Positions 50,135 through 58,314 of a DNA stretch of 64,000 bases are shown piece after piece. A program made the translations under genes and the position numbers. Position 1 is the first letter of the stretch, and each line of letters begins with the position of its first letter. The notes beneath the pieces were generated by a model. That model did no database searches, was not told the DNA's origin, and saw nothing but the letters and a program-made list of their open reading frames with translations. Source of the DNA: Paenibacillus foliorum (GTDB lineage: Bacteria; Bacillota; Bacilli; Paenibacillales; NBRC-103111); assembly GCF_013141765.1 (NCBI RefSeq), contig NZ_WHOD01000119.1, forward strand, positions 112,454 through 176,453, in the 5' to 3' direction.

Positions 50135-50653
50135 TCAATACATCAATATGACTATGAGCGCCCCCATCAAAAGCCCTAAGGTCCTCCACATGCTCTCGTA
50201 ACGCTTGCGGTCCTCTTGAGCATTTTCCAACTCACTTTGCAGCTGCTGCACAGCCAAACGGAGATGCTTCACCTGATCAGCTCCATCTGACAAACCTAAT
50301 GTGAAACCGAGCTGGCGAAAAATATCCTGTTCACCTGACTTCATGGAGGTATGTCTCCAATCTGCTGCAACGGTCTGCTGCCAAATGGACTGAACCGAAC
50401 GCCCTCCCGCTCTCAGCAATTCCTCGGCTACATGGCGAAAGATTAAATGAAGGGGAGCAGGACAAGTTTTTGCTACTTGCAGCAATGCATCGGGTAATGG
50501 TGTCGAACCGTAAATAATCTCGGTTTCCAACCTTTGCAGAGCCCGTATCATGTCACCAATCTGTTTCGGGCGTCGTGCAAATTGCTGTGCTTGGTAAAAG
50601 CCAAATAAGGTAGCTGCTAGCAGAATCAGCATGGCTCCCAGCAGCTTCAGCAT
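50135..50653 (-). CDS. spoIIIAB: Stage III sporulation protein AB
   Basis: 172 residues, an N-terminal helix (about 3-20, LLGAMLILLAATLFGFY), a soluble helical domain resembling GspF/T2SS-type proteins (RPKQIGDMIRALQRLETEI) and a C-terminal membrane helix (about 153-171). ATG 50653 overlaps the spoIIIAA stop by 7 nt. Confidence 0.95.
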   Translation of the reverse strand: MLKLLGAMLILLAATLFGFYQAQQFARRPKQIGDMIRALQRLETEIIYGSTPLPDALLQVAKTCPAPLHLIFRHVAEELLRAGGRSVQSIWQQTVAADWRHTSMKSGEQDIFRQLGFTLGLSDGADQVKHLRLAVQQLQSELENAQEDRKRYESMWRTLGLLMGALIVILMY

Positions 50654-51762
50654 AATGGTTCCCGCTTCTTAGGCAAGAGCTTCCCTTGTAGCAGAGAAGC
50701 GTTCGCTGTCCAGTCGATTGATACATTCGGGCTTCCTCGTTCTTCTTTCCACGAGGCTTGGACTGTTCCAACGGACTTTGAAAGCTCGGTATGCAGCATC
50801 ACCGGACATCCCTCAGCATCATAGACTCCCAGAAGCGTTCCAACGCCATTCTGATTGCCCAGGACTACAATCCGACTGAATACTCCTTCTGCAAGCATCT
50901 CATGCAAGACTGGCCGCTTCATTACATCCACATGATCCAAGCCATGTGCGGTAGCAATAACCCGAATACCTGCATGAACGGCTTCGTGGATAGCAGCTGC
51001 GTCTTCTGTTCGTCCGATTTCATCAACAACCAACACTTCAGGGGACATAGATCGGATCAGCATCATCATCCCTTCCGCTTTTGGACAAGCATCTAGCACA
51101 TCGGTTCGTGGACCAAGTTCAAACCTGGGCACCCCTTTGACACAAGCCGCGATCTCTGAGCGTTCATCTACAATGCCTACCTTGTAACCTCTGTGCATCA
51201 AGCTGCCATCACGGATTGAAGGTCCGCTGCTAACGATTCGAGCTAAATCGCGAATTAGCGTGGTCTTGCCCTGCTGAGGTGGCGAAACAATCAATGTGTG
51301 ATGTATGCCTCTATGTCCCTGCTGATGATCCAACAAATAAGGAAGAACCTTTACTGCCGCACCTCTATGTTCATTGGCAATGCGGATATTGAAGCCGGTA
51401 ATTTCCTTCAGATGCTTTACCTTCCCATGCTCGAGCACCGTCCGACCCGCTAGTCCGACCCTATGCCCACCCGTTACGGTAATGTAGCCTCTGCGAAGCT
51501 CTTCTTCAAAGGTGTACAGGGAGTGCATCGTCAACATCTCCAAAAGTGTCGCACAGTCCTCACGAGTTGGCAGATAGGCCAGAGATGGGTCTTCGCACAG
51601 CCCAGATTGTCGGGATACAAAACCATAGCTGCGTCCCCAAGCGATTTCTAACGGCCTCAGCTCCCGTACCCTTATCTCTTGTAATTCCTCAATAACTTGC
51701 TTTGGTAGAGTTGCTAGTCTTTGCCGCAAAGGGACAGAAAAAAGCCGGAGTATCGATTCCAT
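50647..51762 (-). CDS. spoIIIAA: Stage III sporulation protein AA (secretion ATPase-like)
   Basis: 371 residues from ATG 51762 (GGAGG 10 nt upstream). AAA/T2SS-type ATPase: Walker A SPPQQGKTTLIRDLAR (about 174-189), Walker B region EVLVVDEIGRTEDAA (about 248-262). It powers or builds the channel from the mother-cell side. First gene of the operon; a sigma-E promoter lies at 51816-51843. Confidence 0.95.
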   Translation of the reverse strand: MESILRLFSVPLRQRLATLPKQVIEELQEIRVRELRPLEIAWGRSYGFVSRQSGLCEDPSLAYLPTREDCATLLEMLTMHSLYTFEEELRRGYITVTGGHRVGLAGRTVLEHGKVKHLKEITGFNIRIANEHRGAAVKVLPYLLDHQQGHRGIHHTLIVSPPQQGKTTLIRDLARIVSSGPSIRDGSLMHRGYKVGIVDERSEIAACVKGVPRFELGPRTDVLDACPKAEGMMMLIRSMSPEVLVVDEIGRTEDAAAIHEAVHAGIRVIATAHGLDHVDVMKRPVLHEMLAEGVFSRIVVLGNQNGVGTLLGVYDAEGCPVMLHTELSKSVGTVQASWKEERGSPNVSIDWTANASLLQGKLLPKKREPLC

Positions 51763-51815
51763 CCTTATCATCCCTCCAAGCTCTCCATCATTAATACTTG
51801 TACTTTTAATATTCA

Positions 51816-51843
51816 TATGTATGCTTGGACGAATTAAATATGA
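51816..51843 (-). promoter_or_regulatory. Sigma-E promoter of the spoIIIA operon
   Basis: Minus strand TCATATT (51843-51837), 13-nt spacer, CATACATA (51823-51816), a close fit to sigma-E. It lies just after the yqhV stop codon, so spoIIIA can be transcribed independently of yqhV. Confidence 0.7.
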
Positions 51844-51847
51844 CCAT

Positions 51848-52114
51848 TTACTTTTTCAAAATACCAATGAAGATACAGCTAACTCCAGCCAATACCCAGA
51901 GCATTTTGCCATAAGACAGCTTATCCGCAAGTCCTGCCAGCCCAATTGTCGTAGTAGTCAGCAGTATGAGCGGTCCGACCATCGCAAGCCCTGTATTGAC
52001 CATCAGAGCTTTATCAATTTGATTAAAACGAAGCATCAGCAGCGCCGCTATGATCTCAATACTGCCGGACATTAGCCGCAATGTTGCCATGCTGAGCACG
52101 ATTTTGTTCAACAT
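51848..52114 (-). CDS. yqhV: DUF2619 membrane protein (YqhV)
   Basis: 88 residues with three hydrophobic segments (about 15-30, 40-62, 69-86). LRLMSGSIEIIAALLMLRFNQ is typical of DUF2619, which lies upstream of spoIIIAA in B. subtilis as well. Function unknown. ATG 52114; AGGAGG 11 nt upstream belongs to a double hairpin repeat. Confidence 0.88.
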   Translation of the reverse strand: MLNKIVLSMATLRLMSGSIEIIAALLMLRFNQIDKALMVNTGLAMVGPLILLTTTTIGLAGLADKLSYGKMLWVLAGVSCIFIGILKK

Positions 52115-52125
52115 CGTTTAGTTCA

Positions 52126-52210
52126 CCTCCTTAGAGTTTTCGTCGAATACTTGCTTTGTAAGCATTTGGGTGAGTTTTGCTTCAGCAAAAAATTGCTTCG
52201 TAAACTCTAG
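52126..52210 (-). repeat. Tandem pair of SD-linked hairpin repeats 5' of yqhV
   Basis: Proximal unit: ATGCTTACAAAGCAAG, hairpin AGTATTCG-ac-GAAAACT, CTAAGGAGG. Distal unit: GTTTACGAAGCAA, hairpin TTTTTGC-TGAA-GCAAAA, CTCACCC. Confidence 0.82.
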
Positions 52211-52333
52211 ACAAGCCTCTCTATCAATCTATGCAAACCCAGCTAAATTTAGGCATCATGGGCACACCACTAATTCCAGCTGCATATGATGACACTGAAA
52301 CTTAAACAAATAGAAAACGCGAGGCGATCAATC

Positions 52334-53173
52334 ATGGAGGCAACATCACATCTCAAGTGGCATCCGCTACTCAGAGATCCGTCAAGCAGACGAACGGACA
52401 AACCGAGAATGCTAGGTAAAACGATGGTTATTGATAAAGGCTTGGGCCTACATGCACTCGATGATTTTTTGCAAACTGCAGGTGCTTATGTAGATATGCT
52501 AAAAATGGGATTTGGCACTTCCTCCCTTTATAAGACGGAGTTGTTAAAGCAAAAAATTGAAATGGCCAAGGCGCAACAAATCCTAGTGTATCCTGGTGGT
52601 ACTTTCTTGGAAGTAGCGATCCAACAAGGAAAAGTTGATGCTTTTTTTGACATGGTCAGTTACTTAGGCTTTAACGGTTTAGAAATTTCCGACGGAACGA
52701 TTCAGCTTGACCGCAGCTTGCGCAGCGAATTAATTCTACAAGCAAAAGAACAAGGCTACTCAGTAATCACTGAATATGGGAAAAAATGTTGGGGATCGTC
52801 CATTGAAATCGATGATTTAATTGAGACGGTTATTATCGACGCTGAATTGGGTGCCAGCCTAATAACCATTGAGGGCCGAGAATCAGGCAAGGGCGTTGGT
52901 ATTTTCGATGAAAATGGAGCCTGTAAAGACAATGAAATCGAGCAGGTGCTGCAGCAGGTGCCAAGCAAGCATTTACTACTTTGGGAAGCACCACAAAAGG
53001 ATCAACAGGTTCATTTACTGAATATGTTGGGACCCGATATTCATCTAGGGAACATTGCACCTCAAGACTTAATTTCATTAGAAGCGCTGCGCAGAGGGCT
53101 AAGGTCCGATACCTTGCATTTTGGAACTAGAACGGATGCTGCCGTAAAGTACGATGGAAATTGGGAGATTTAA
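52334..53173 (+). CDS. comA: Phosphosulfolactate synthase ComA (YitD-like)
   Basis: 279 residues from ATG 52334 (weak GAGGCG upstream); an in-frame ATG lies at 52286 and cannot be excluded. TIM-barrel family signature KPRMLGKTMVIDKGLGLHAL near the N terminus, MLKMGFGTS, NGLEISDGTI and LWEAPQKDQQ. It adds sulfite to phosphoenolpyruvate giving phosphosulfolactate. With comB downstream it would make sulfolactate, which B. subtilis accumulates in spores. Confidence 0.88.
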   Translation: MEATSHLKWHPLLRDPSSRRTDKPRMLGKTMVIDKGLGLHALDDFLQTAGAYVDMLKMGFGTSSLYKTELLKQKIEMAKAQQILVYPGGTFLEVAIQQGKVDAFFDMVSYLGFNGLEISDGTIQLDRSLRSELILQAKEQGYSVITEYGKKCWGSSIEIDDLIETVIIDAELGASLITIEGRESGKGVGIFDENGACKDNEIEQVLQQVPSKHLLLWEAPQKDQQVHLLNMLGPDIHLGNIAPQDLISLEALRRGLRSDTLHFGTRTDAAVKYDGNWEI

Positions 53174-53217
53174 AGGATCAGAAGCTCTTGAGGTTGGTTT
53201 TTCTATAGAAATCCAAG

Positions 53218-53266
53218 GATAGGCTTACGAAGTAAAGTTTTTGCATATGCGAAAACTTTTAGGAGG
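53218..53266 (+). repeat. SD-linked hairpin repeat 5' of comB
   Basis: Plus strand: GGCTTACGAAGTAA, hairpin AAGTTTTTGC-atat-GCGAAAACTT, then TTAGGAGG as ribosome binding site 8 nt from the GTG. The clearest copy on this strand. Confidence 0.85.
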
Positions 53267-53274
53267 TTACATTT

Positions 53275-54015
53275 GTGGAAATATTGGTAATTCCCAGCGT
53301 CAATGAAGCGCGCATGGATGACCTAGCGAATAAAACCGTGATAGTCATCGATGTGCTGCGGGCAACGAGTACGATGTTAACCGCGTTAGCTCATGGATGC
53401 AGGGCGATCATTCCTGTGGAAACGGTATTGCAAGCTAAGCAGCTTCAACAACCAGGCTATTTACTCGGCGGAGAACGGGCTTGCAAAAAAATTCCTGGGT
53501 TCGATTACGGAAACTCACCTTTTGAGTATATGGATGATAAGATAACCGGTAAACACCTTATTATGACTACAACTAACGGCACTCGGGCCATACAAAAATC
53601 GCTTAAAGCCAGCACCATAATTGCGGCCTCGCTGCTGAATGGAAAAGCTTGCGCCAAAGAAGCCGCTGCTTTAAGGAGGGACATCGTAATTCTCTGTTCA
53701 GGAACTCAGGACATCTACTCTTTAGAGGACGGAATTTGCGCCGGACAACTTATTGAGGAGCTCCAAGACATCCTGCTGTCTACTGGCGGCATAGAGCCTG
53801 AAATCAATGATTTAGGACTCAGCATGTTATATGCTTACAGACAAGTTCAGGGCAATATGACTCAGGCCTTGCTTAATTGCTCTAATGGAAAAAGGCTTAG
53901 TAAACTAGGGTTCACTGACGATATTATTTATTGCTCACGTCTTAATTTAATCGATCTGGTGCCCATCATCCAAGATGGCAAGCTAATAGCCACTCCTGTA
54001 AACCAGTTCATCTGA
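53275..54015 (+). CDS. comB: 2-phosphosulfolactate phosphatase ComB (YitC-like)
   Basis: 246 residues from GTG 53275. Family signatures: VIVIDVLRATSTML (about 22-35), LLGGERACKKIPGFDYGNSP (about 63-82) and TTTNGTRAIQ (about 99-108). It removes phosphate from 2-phosphosulfolactate to give sulfolactate. 101 nt after comA, but the ribosome binding site lies in a hairpin repeat placed between them. Confidence 0.9.
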   Translation: MEILVIPSVNEARMDDLANKTVIVIDVLRATSTMLTALAHGCRAIIPVETVLQAKQLQQPGYLLGGERACKKIPGFDYGNSPFEYMDDKITGKHLIMTTTNGTRAIQKSLKASTIIAASLLNGKACAKEAAALRRDIVILCSGTQDIYSLEDGICAGQLIEELQDILLSTGGIEPEINDLGLSMLYAYRQVQGNMTQALLNCSNGKRLSKLGFTDDIIYCSRLNLIDLVPIIQDGKLIATPVNQFI

Positions 54016-54082
54016 AGCAGTTCTAAAACAATGCCCCCCTCATACACTTAGAGAGAAATCAATGAGACAAGGGGTCCTACAA

Positions 54083-54547
54083 ATGTACGGTGACATATTA
54101 CTCGTAGTACTCATCATTATCGGGCTGATCGGACGCTCACACATTATTACGACGGCAGCATGTGTACTGCTCATAGTCAAGCTGATTAGCCTTGAAAGAT
54201 TCCTCCCGACAATCGAGCGCAGAGGTCTTGAGCTTGGATTGCTGTTTCTAACCATGGGGGTTCTGGTTCCTTTTGCAAGTGAAAGGATCTCTTACAAAGA
54301 CGTGGTCAGTATTTTCACATCATGGCCCGGTATTTTGGCTTTGCTCGGAGGAGCAATCGCTACGTATATGAATGGTAGAGGTCTAGCTCTATTGAAAATA
54401 GACCCACAATTAATTGTGGGTCTGGTAATCGGTTCGATCTTTGGCATTGTCTTTCTAAAGGGAATTCCCGTTGGGCCGCTAATGGCAGCGGGAATCACTG
54501 CTTTTTTATTAAAGCTGTTTACATTTGTGTTCGATAAAATAAAGTAG
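54083..54547 (+). CDS. DUF441 membrane protein (YtwI-like)
   Basis: 154 residues from ATG 54083 (AAGGGG 8 nt upstream). Four or five hydrophobic segments, GLELGLLFLTMGVLVPFASERIS in the middle and KGIPVGPLMAAGITAFLLKL near the end are typical of DUF441. Function unknown. Follows comB by 67 nt. Confidence 0.88.
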   Translation: MYGDILLVVLIIIGLIGRSHIITTAACVLLIVKLISLERFLPTIERRGLELGLLFLTMGVLVPFASERISYKDVVSIFTSWPGILALLGGAIATYMNGRGLALLKIDPQLIVGLVIGSIFGIVFLKGIPVGPLMAAGITAFLLKLFTFVFDKIK

Positions 54548-54580
54548 CTCGACCGCTAGCTATGGGACGAGCTATGAAAA

Positions 54581-55099
54581 CTAACGTCTGTCAGAAGGTC
54601 CACCAACAAATGCCTGCTGATCTGTATCCAAGCCATATGCTGTGTGCAGTGCTTGAATAACCTCGTTCAGTCGAGTGTTATCGATAACGCAGGATGTTTT
54701 GATTTCGGATGTGCTAACCATATTAATGCTTAGGCCCAGGTCAGAAATCGTTTCAAACATCTTAGCAGCAACTCCTGGAGTGCTCACCATCCCAGCACCT
54801 ACGATGGAAACCTTAACCAAATTCTCTTGGGAGGTAACCTCGCGGAATCCCACTTCAGAACGGATGCCTTCGATGACACCTAGTGCACTGTCTTTATCAG
54901 TTAGTGCAACTGTAAAGGAGAAATCAGCCAGTCCGTGAAGGACTCCGCTTTGAACAATAATATCCACATCAATTTGTGCGCTGGCCAGAGCTGTAAATAC
55001 TTTAGCCAACTGCCCCGGTTTTTCTTCTACTCCGAGAATACTGATTCTTGCTACATTCTTATCGCTTGCAATCCCGCGAACAACGATTCCTTGTTCCAT
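54581..55099 (-). CDS. lysC: Aspartokinase beta subunit from an internal in-frame start
   Basis: ATG 55099 (MEQGIVVRGIASDKNVARI), codon 247 of lysC, has a perfect AAGGAGG 8 nt upstream within the coding sequence. The product would have 172 residues comprising both ACT domains, matching the separate beta subunit known for B. subtilis aspartokinase II (163 residues). It is nested in the alpha frame, so it is a second product, not a separate gene. Confidence 0.8.
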   Translation of the reverse strand: MEQGIVVRGIASDKNVARISILGVEEKPGQLAKVFTALASAQIDVDIIVQSGVLHGLADFSFTVALTDKDSALGVIEGIRSEVGFREVTSQENLVKVSIVGAGMVSTPGVAAKMFETISDLGLSINMVSTSEIKTSCVIDNTRLNEVIQALHTAYGLDTDQQAFVGGPSDRR

Positions 55100-55837
55100 C
55101 GCTGCTTCCTCCTTCACATTCGTACCTGCATTATGGTTGAAGCTGGATCTTACGACCAGCGGTACATTATAATTTTTGGCATATTCCACAGCTCTTGGAT
55201 GCAGCACTGCAGCTCCCAAATTCGCAAGTTCCAGCATCTCATCATACGTGATCTCAGGAAGCTTACGAGCGCATTTAACCACACGTGGGTCCGTAGAATA
55301 AATGCCGTCTACATCGGTAAAAATTTCACAAACGTCCGCTTTTATTGCGGCTGCTAAGGCAACTGCTGTTGTATCGGAACCGCCGCGGCCCAAAGTTGTG
55401 ATCTCGCCTTCTTCAGTCATACCTTGGAATCCTGCAACAATTACCACATTTCCCTGGTCCAGCGCATTTAACACACGCTCTGGCTTAATATCTGTGATTC
55501 TTGCCTTTCCGTGCACGGCTTCGGTGTACATCCCTGCCTGCCAGCCTGTATACGATACGGCCGACTGCCCCAAGCTATGTATCGCTATTGACAGCAAAGC
55601 AACAGAAACCTGCTCCCCTGTGGATAACAGCATATCCATTTCTCTGGTCGGTGGCGTTTCGGTACTAATCTGCTTCGTCAAGTCGATCAAATCATCCGTA
55701 GTATCACCCATAGCAGAGACAACAACTACGCATTGATTACCATTCCTTTGTGTCTCTACTACACGGTTAGCCACGCGCTTCATCCGTTCCGCATCACCCA
55801 CAGAACTTCCGCCAAATTTCATTACTATAAGAGACAA
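54581..55837 (-). CDS. lysC: Aspartokinase (LysC type), alpha subunit
   Basis: 418 residues from TTG 55837 (GGGAGTG 7 nt upstream). Kinase domain with VMKFGGSSVGD (about 5-15), GRGGSDTTAVALAA (about 150-163) and DPRVVKCARKLPEI; two C-terminal ACT domains (about 260-405). It phosphorylates aspartate, the first step to lysine, threonine and diaminopimelate. In B. subtilis the same gene encodes a beta subunit from an internal start, and such a start is seen here. Confidence 0.95.
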   Translation of the reverse strand: MSLIVMKFGGSSVGDAERMKRVANRVVETQRNGNQCVVVVSAMGDTTDDLIDLTKQISTETPPTREMDMLLSTGEQVSVALLSIAIHSLGQSAVSYTGWQAGMYTEAVHGKARITDIKPERVLNALDQGNVVIVAGFQGMTEEGEITTLGRGGSDTTAVALAAAIKADVCEIFTDVDGIYSTDPRVVKCARKLPEITYDEMLELANLGAAVLHPRAVEYAKNYNVPLVVRSSFNHNAGTNVKEEAAMEQGIVVRGIASDKNVARISILGVEEKPGQLAKVFTALASAQIDVDIIVQSGVLHGLADFSFTVALTDKDSALGVIEGIRSEVGFREVTSQENLVKVSIVGAGMVSTPGVAAKMFETISDLGLSINMVSTSEIKTSCVIDNTRLNEVIQALHTAYGLDTDQQAFVGGPSDRR

Positions 55838-55921
55838 AGCTGTTCACTCCCTACCGAAAAATACATAACAATGTATCATTATACCATAACTGCCTCTAAC
55901 GTTGAAGCAGAAAAATGTCCG

Positions 55922-56515
55922 CTATATCGAAAGCTGTTTCCAGCCCGTTAAACCTACCTGTTCAGATCGCCCAGGCAAATCATCTCGGCTTTGCTTGCCT
56001 CTTCGTATGTACTCCACATAGGAAGCGATCGTTCCATCGTGACTGACTATGTGCACCTTTGTTTTATCCAACCTTTTACACCAAGCGATAAATTGATCCG
56101 CCCATTTTTCAAAAAGGAATGAAGGTACTGTATTAATTCCTTGAAGCCATAAATAAGCAGGAATATCAGTAGGCAGCAAAAAATCGCTGAACAGCTCTAT
56201 TAAACGCGGCGGCTCTAATGTACTATCACAGGGCATTGTTGTAAAGTCATAGCGATTCGGAAACTGCCGCGGCCCGATAGCCGGATGAATAAACCGTGCC
56301 GCATTCGTTCCGGTGCACCACAATTGGGCCGTTTGCAGCGAGCATCGTGTTGGACTTGCAATAACAGCATCCTGCTCCGTTAAAGGCAGCGTTAATCTCA
56401 GACGGGCTGCTTCCTCTACACCCTGTTGAGTTAATCCGGGATCGGCTACATTGTAGCTGGCCGGTATATGCACCATATGCTCTCCATGACCATGACGAAC
56501 GAATACAATCTCCAT
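55922..56515 (-). CDS. Histidine phosphatase family protein
   Basis: 197 residues. RHG motif IVFVRHGHGEH (about 3-13) gives the phospho-His; HIVSHDGTIASY (about 155-166) gives the second His. Length and layout fit the phosphoglycerate mutase-like branch of small phosphatases; the substrate cannot be told. ATG 56515 with AGGGGTGG upstream. Single gene between lysC and a VanZ-like gene. Confidence 0.82.
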   Translation of the reverse strand: MEIVFVRHGHGEHMVHIPASYNVADPGLTQQGVEEAARLRLTLPLTEQDAVIASPTRCSLQTAQLWCTGTNAARFIHPAIGPRQFPNRYDFTTMPCDSTLEPPRLIELFSDFLLPTDIPAYLWLQGINTVPSFLFEKWADQFIAWCKRLDKTKVHIVSHDGTIASYVEYIRRGKQSRDDLPGRSEQVGLTGWKQLSI

Positions 56516-56591
56516 ATGCCGCCACCCCTAATCTTGTTGTTATCCTATTTTATGCACTCTCACCTCGTCTTACATCCTTATTTATTACTAC

Positions 56592-57053
56592 CTATTTTCT
56601 AGCTCCTTTAACCAAACCAAGCCAAACCATTAATGAAAAACAACCTCTTCCTATCATCACGCCAAGTAAATTCAATAAAATATCATCAATGTCAAAGCTG
56701 CCTACTTTACCAATGAACTGCAAGGATTCAACAGCTGTTAAAACCAATACAAAAAGACTTGCTAGGTGTAAGCGCTTAATATAGCGGGGGAATAACATAG
56801 GTATCAAGATTCCAAAAGGGATAAAGGCCCCGACGTTACCAAATAAATTAATAACCCAAATGCCGAAATTATAATGGTGATATTCTTGAATATAATTGGC
56901 GATCGTTTTAAAAGGAATAATGTTATACATCCGATCTGTCCGATTAGCACGCGAAAAGCCAAAAAACAGCAGGTAGATCATAAAGGAGGAGTACCCGGTA
57001 AATAGAAACCATGCAGCTACCCGCAGCCGTTGATGAAATCGAGCTGTACTCAA
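56592..57053 (-). CDS. VanZ-like family membrane protein
   Basis: 153 residues, four membrane helices. The VanZ signature NLFGNVGAFIPFGILIPMLFP (about 67-87) and SFDIDDILLNLLG (about 118-130) are clear. Some VanZ proteins give low-level teicoplanin resistance or bind lipid II-like molecules, but most are of unknown role. Start TTG 57053 with GAGGAG upstream; uncertain. Confidence 0.85.
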   Translation of the reverse strand: MSTARFHQRLRVAAWFLFTGYSSFMIYLLFFGFSRANRTDRMYNIIPFKTIANYIQEYHHYNFGIWVINLFGNVGAFIPFGILIPMLFPRYIKRLHLASLFVLVLTAVESLQFIGKVGSFDIDDILLNLLGVMIGRGCFSLMVWLGLVKGARK

Positions 57054-57104
57054 GCTGACCAGCTCCTCTTCACAATAAATTTAGTGCTTTAATATAGACC
57101 AGTA

Positions 57105-57653
57105 TTACCGTTTCGCATCCCATTCTCGAGCAAGCATCCCGTAAATAACATGATCAATATAATGATCATAAAGCCATTCAGCCTGCCGAACAACCCCTTC
57201 CTGCTTAAATCCAAGCCTCTCTGGAATCGCTCTGCTTTTGGCATTCAATTCCCCAACTTTAATTTCTACACGATTTAATTGCATGACTCCGAACAAATGA
57301 TCAACAACTGCACAACAGCTTTTCGTCATGAGCCCTTTACCCTCGAAGCCTGTGGCAAGCCAGTAACCAATAGATGTTTTTTTATGAGTCCAGTCAATGG
57401 AATGCAGACCAATATTACCAACAAGCTCTCCCTGATAAAACATTAAATAATTAAAACCATTGTTCGCAGCATGCTGCCTTATACAGGATTCAAGAAACAT
57501 CTGGATATAAGCTGCGCTTCGCGTACCATCTACCCAAGGCAGCCATTCGCGCAGGTGAGCCCGATTGCTGTTAACCAGATCATACAATTGAGCGGCATAT
57601 TTAACCTCACACAATCGAAGCTCCAGATCTTCATCTACTTTACAATTAATCAT
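57105..57653 (-). CDS. RimJ/RimL-type GNAT acetyltransferase
   Basis: 182 residues. Ribosomal-protein acetyltransferase group: LREWLPWVDGTRS (about 36-48), SIGYWLATGFEGKGLMTKSCCAVVDHLF, RVEIKVGELNAKSRAIPERLGF. Closest in type to enzymes that acetylate ribosomal protein L7/L12 or amines. ATG 57653 with GGAGATAAC upstream. 51 nt upstream of the VanZ-like gene. Confidence 0.85.
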   Translation of the reverse strand: MINCKVDEDLELRLCEVKYAAQLYDLVNSNRAHLREWLPWVDGTRSAAYIQMFLESCIRQHAANNGFNYLMFYQGELVGNIGLHSIDWTHKKTSIGYWLATGFEGKGLMTKSCCAVVDHLFGVMQLNRVEIKVGELNAKSRAIPERLGFKQEGVVRQAEWLYDHYIDHVIYGMLAREWDAKR

Positions 57654-58314
57654 AAGCTTGTTATCTCCATGTCTGTAACATCAATTTTAAATCCTAAAAA
57701 AGGTTCAACCTCAAAAGCAGTGCTTGACCCTCCCCCGGCCATCAGCCTGCACAATCCTGCAAACATGCAGTTATTAACTACTGAAATTTGCTTGTGGAGG
57801 AAAGAACTGCAAAAGTACAGCCATTTTCATGTAAAATGGTCCGATTAAGCTTAGAATGCACAGAAAGATGCACATTTACATGAATTCATGAACACTGCCG
57901 ATAAAATTTCCAAGAAGCTGTATAGATGCAGGTTTTCGGAGTAGGCCGTAGCTTCGAATAATGTCTATTTGATGCCAATGCCGTTCGAAAAGTCTTATCC
58001 AGCGATGAGTTAGGTATGAAACTGAAATCGAATGGCTTCGTCAAGGGCTGAGCAGGATATGAGCCGAAATCGAATTAGATTTCGTCAAGCGCTGATTTCG
58101 TTTCTGAGCCAAAAAAAGATTTACACCTTTCGGCAGCTGATAAACAGCAAGCTTAACAGGCATAAATCTTAGTTTGCACTACTTATAAGAAAGCTTCAAT
58201 TCGAAGCCTTTTCGATGAAGGTACCTATGTGTCTTAACGGTAGCTTTTCATGCTATACCAGAATGGTTCAGCTCCGCTGAAGCTTATACATTCTGATACA
58301 TAAAATGACTGCAA
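57654..58314. other. 660-bp intergenic region with direct repeats and hairpins
   Basis: The longest gene-free stretch here. It has an imperfect 30-bp direct repeat: GAAATCGAATGGCTTCGTCAAG at 58024-58051 and GAAATCGAATTAG/TTTCGTCAAG at 58066-58096, with GAAATC/GATTTC self-complementarity. At 58259-58296, CAGAATG and CATTCTG enclose TTCAGC/GCTGAA, a nested hairpin just after efp. No ORF with a ribosome binding site was found. Confidence 0.4.
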
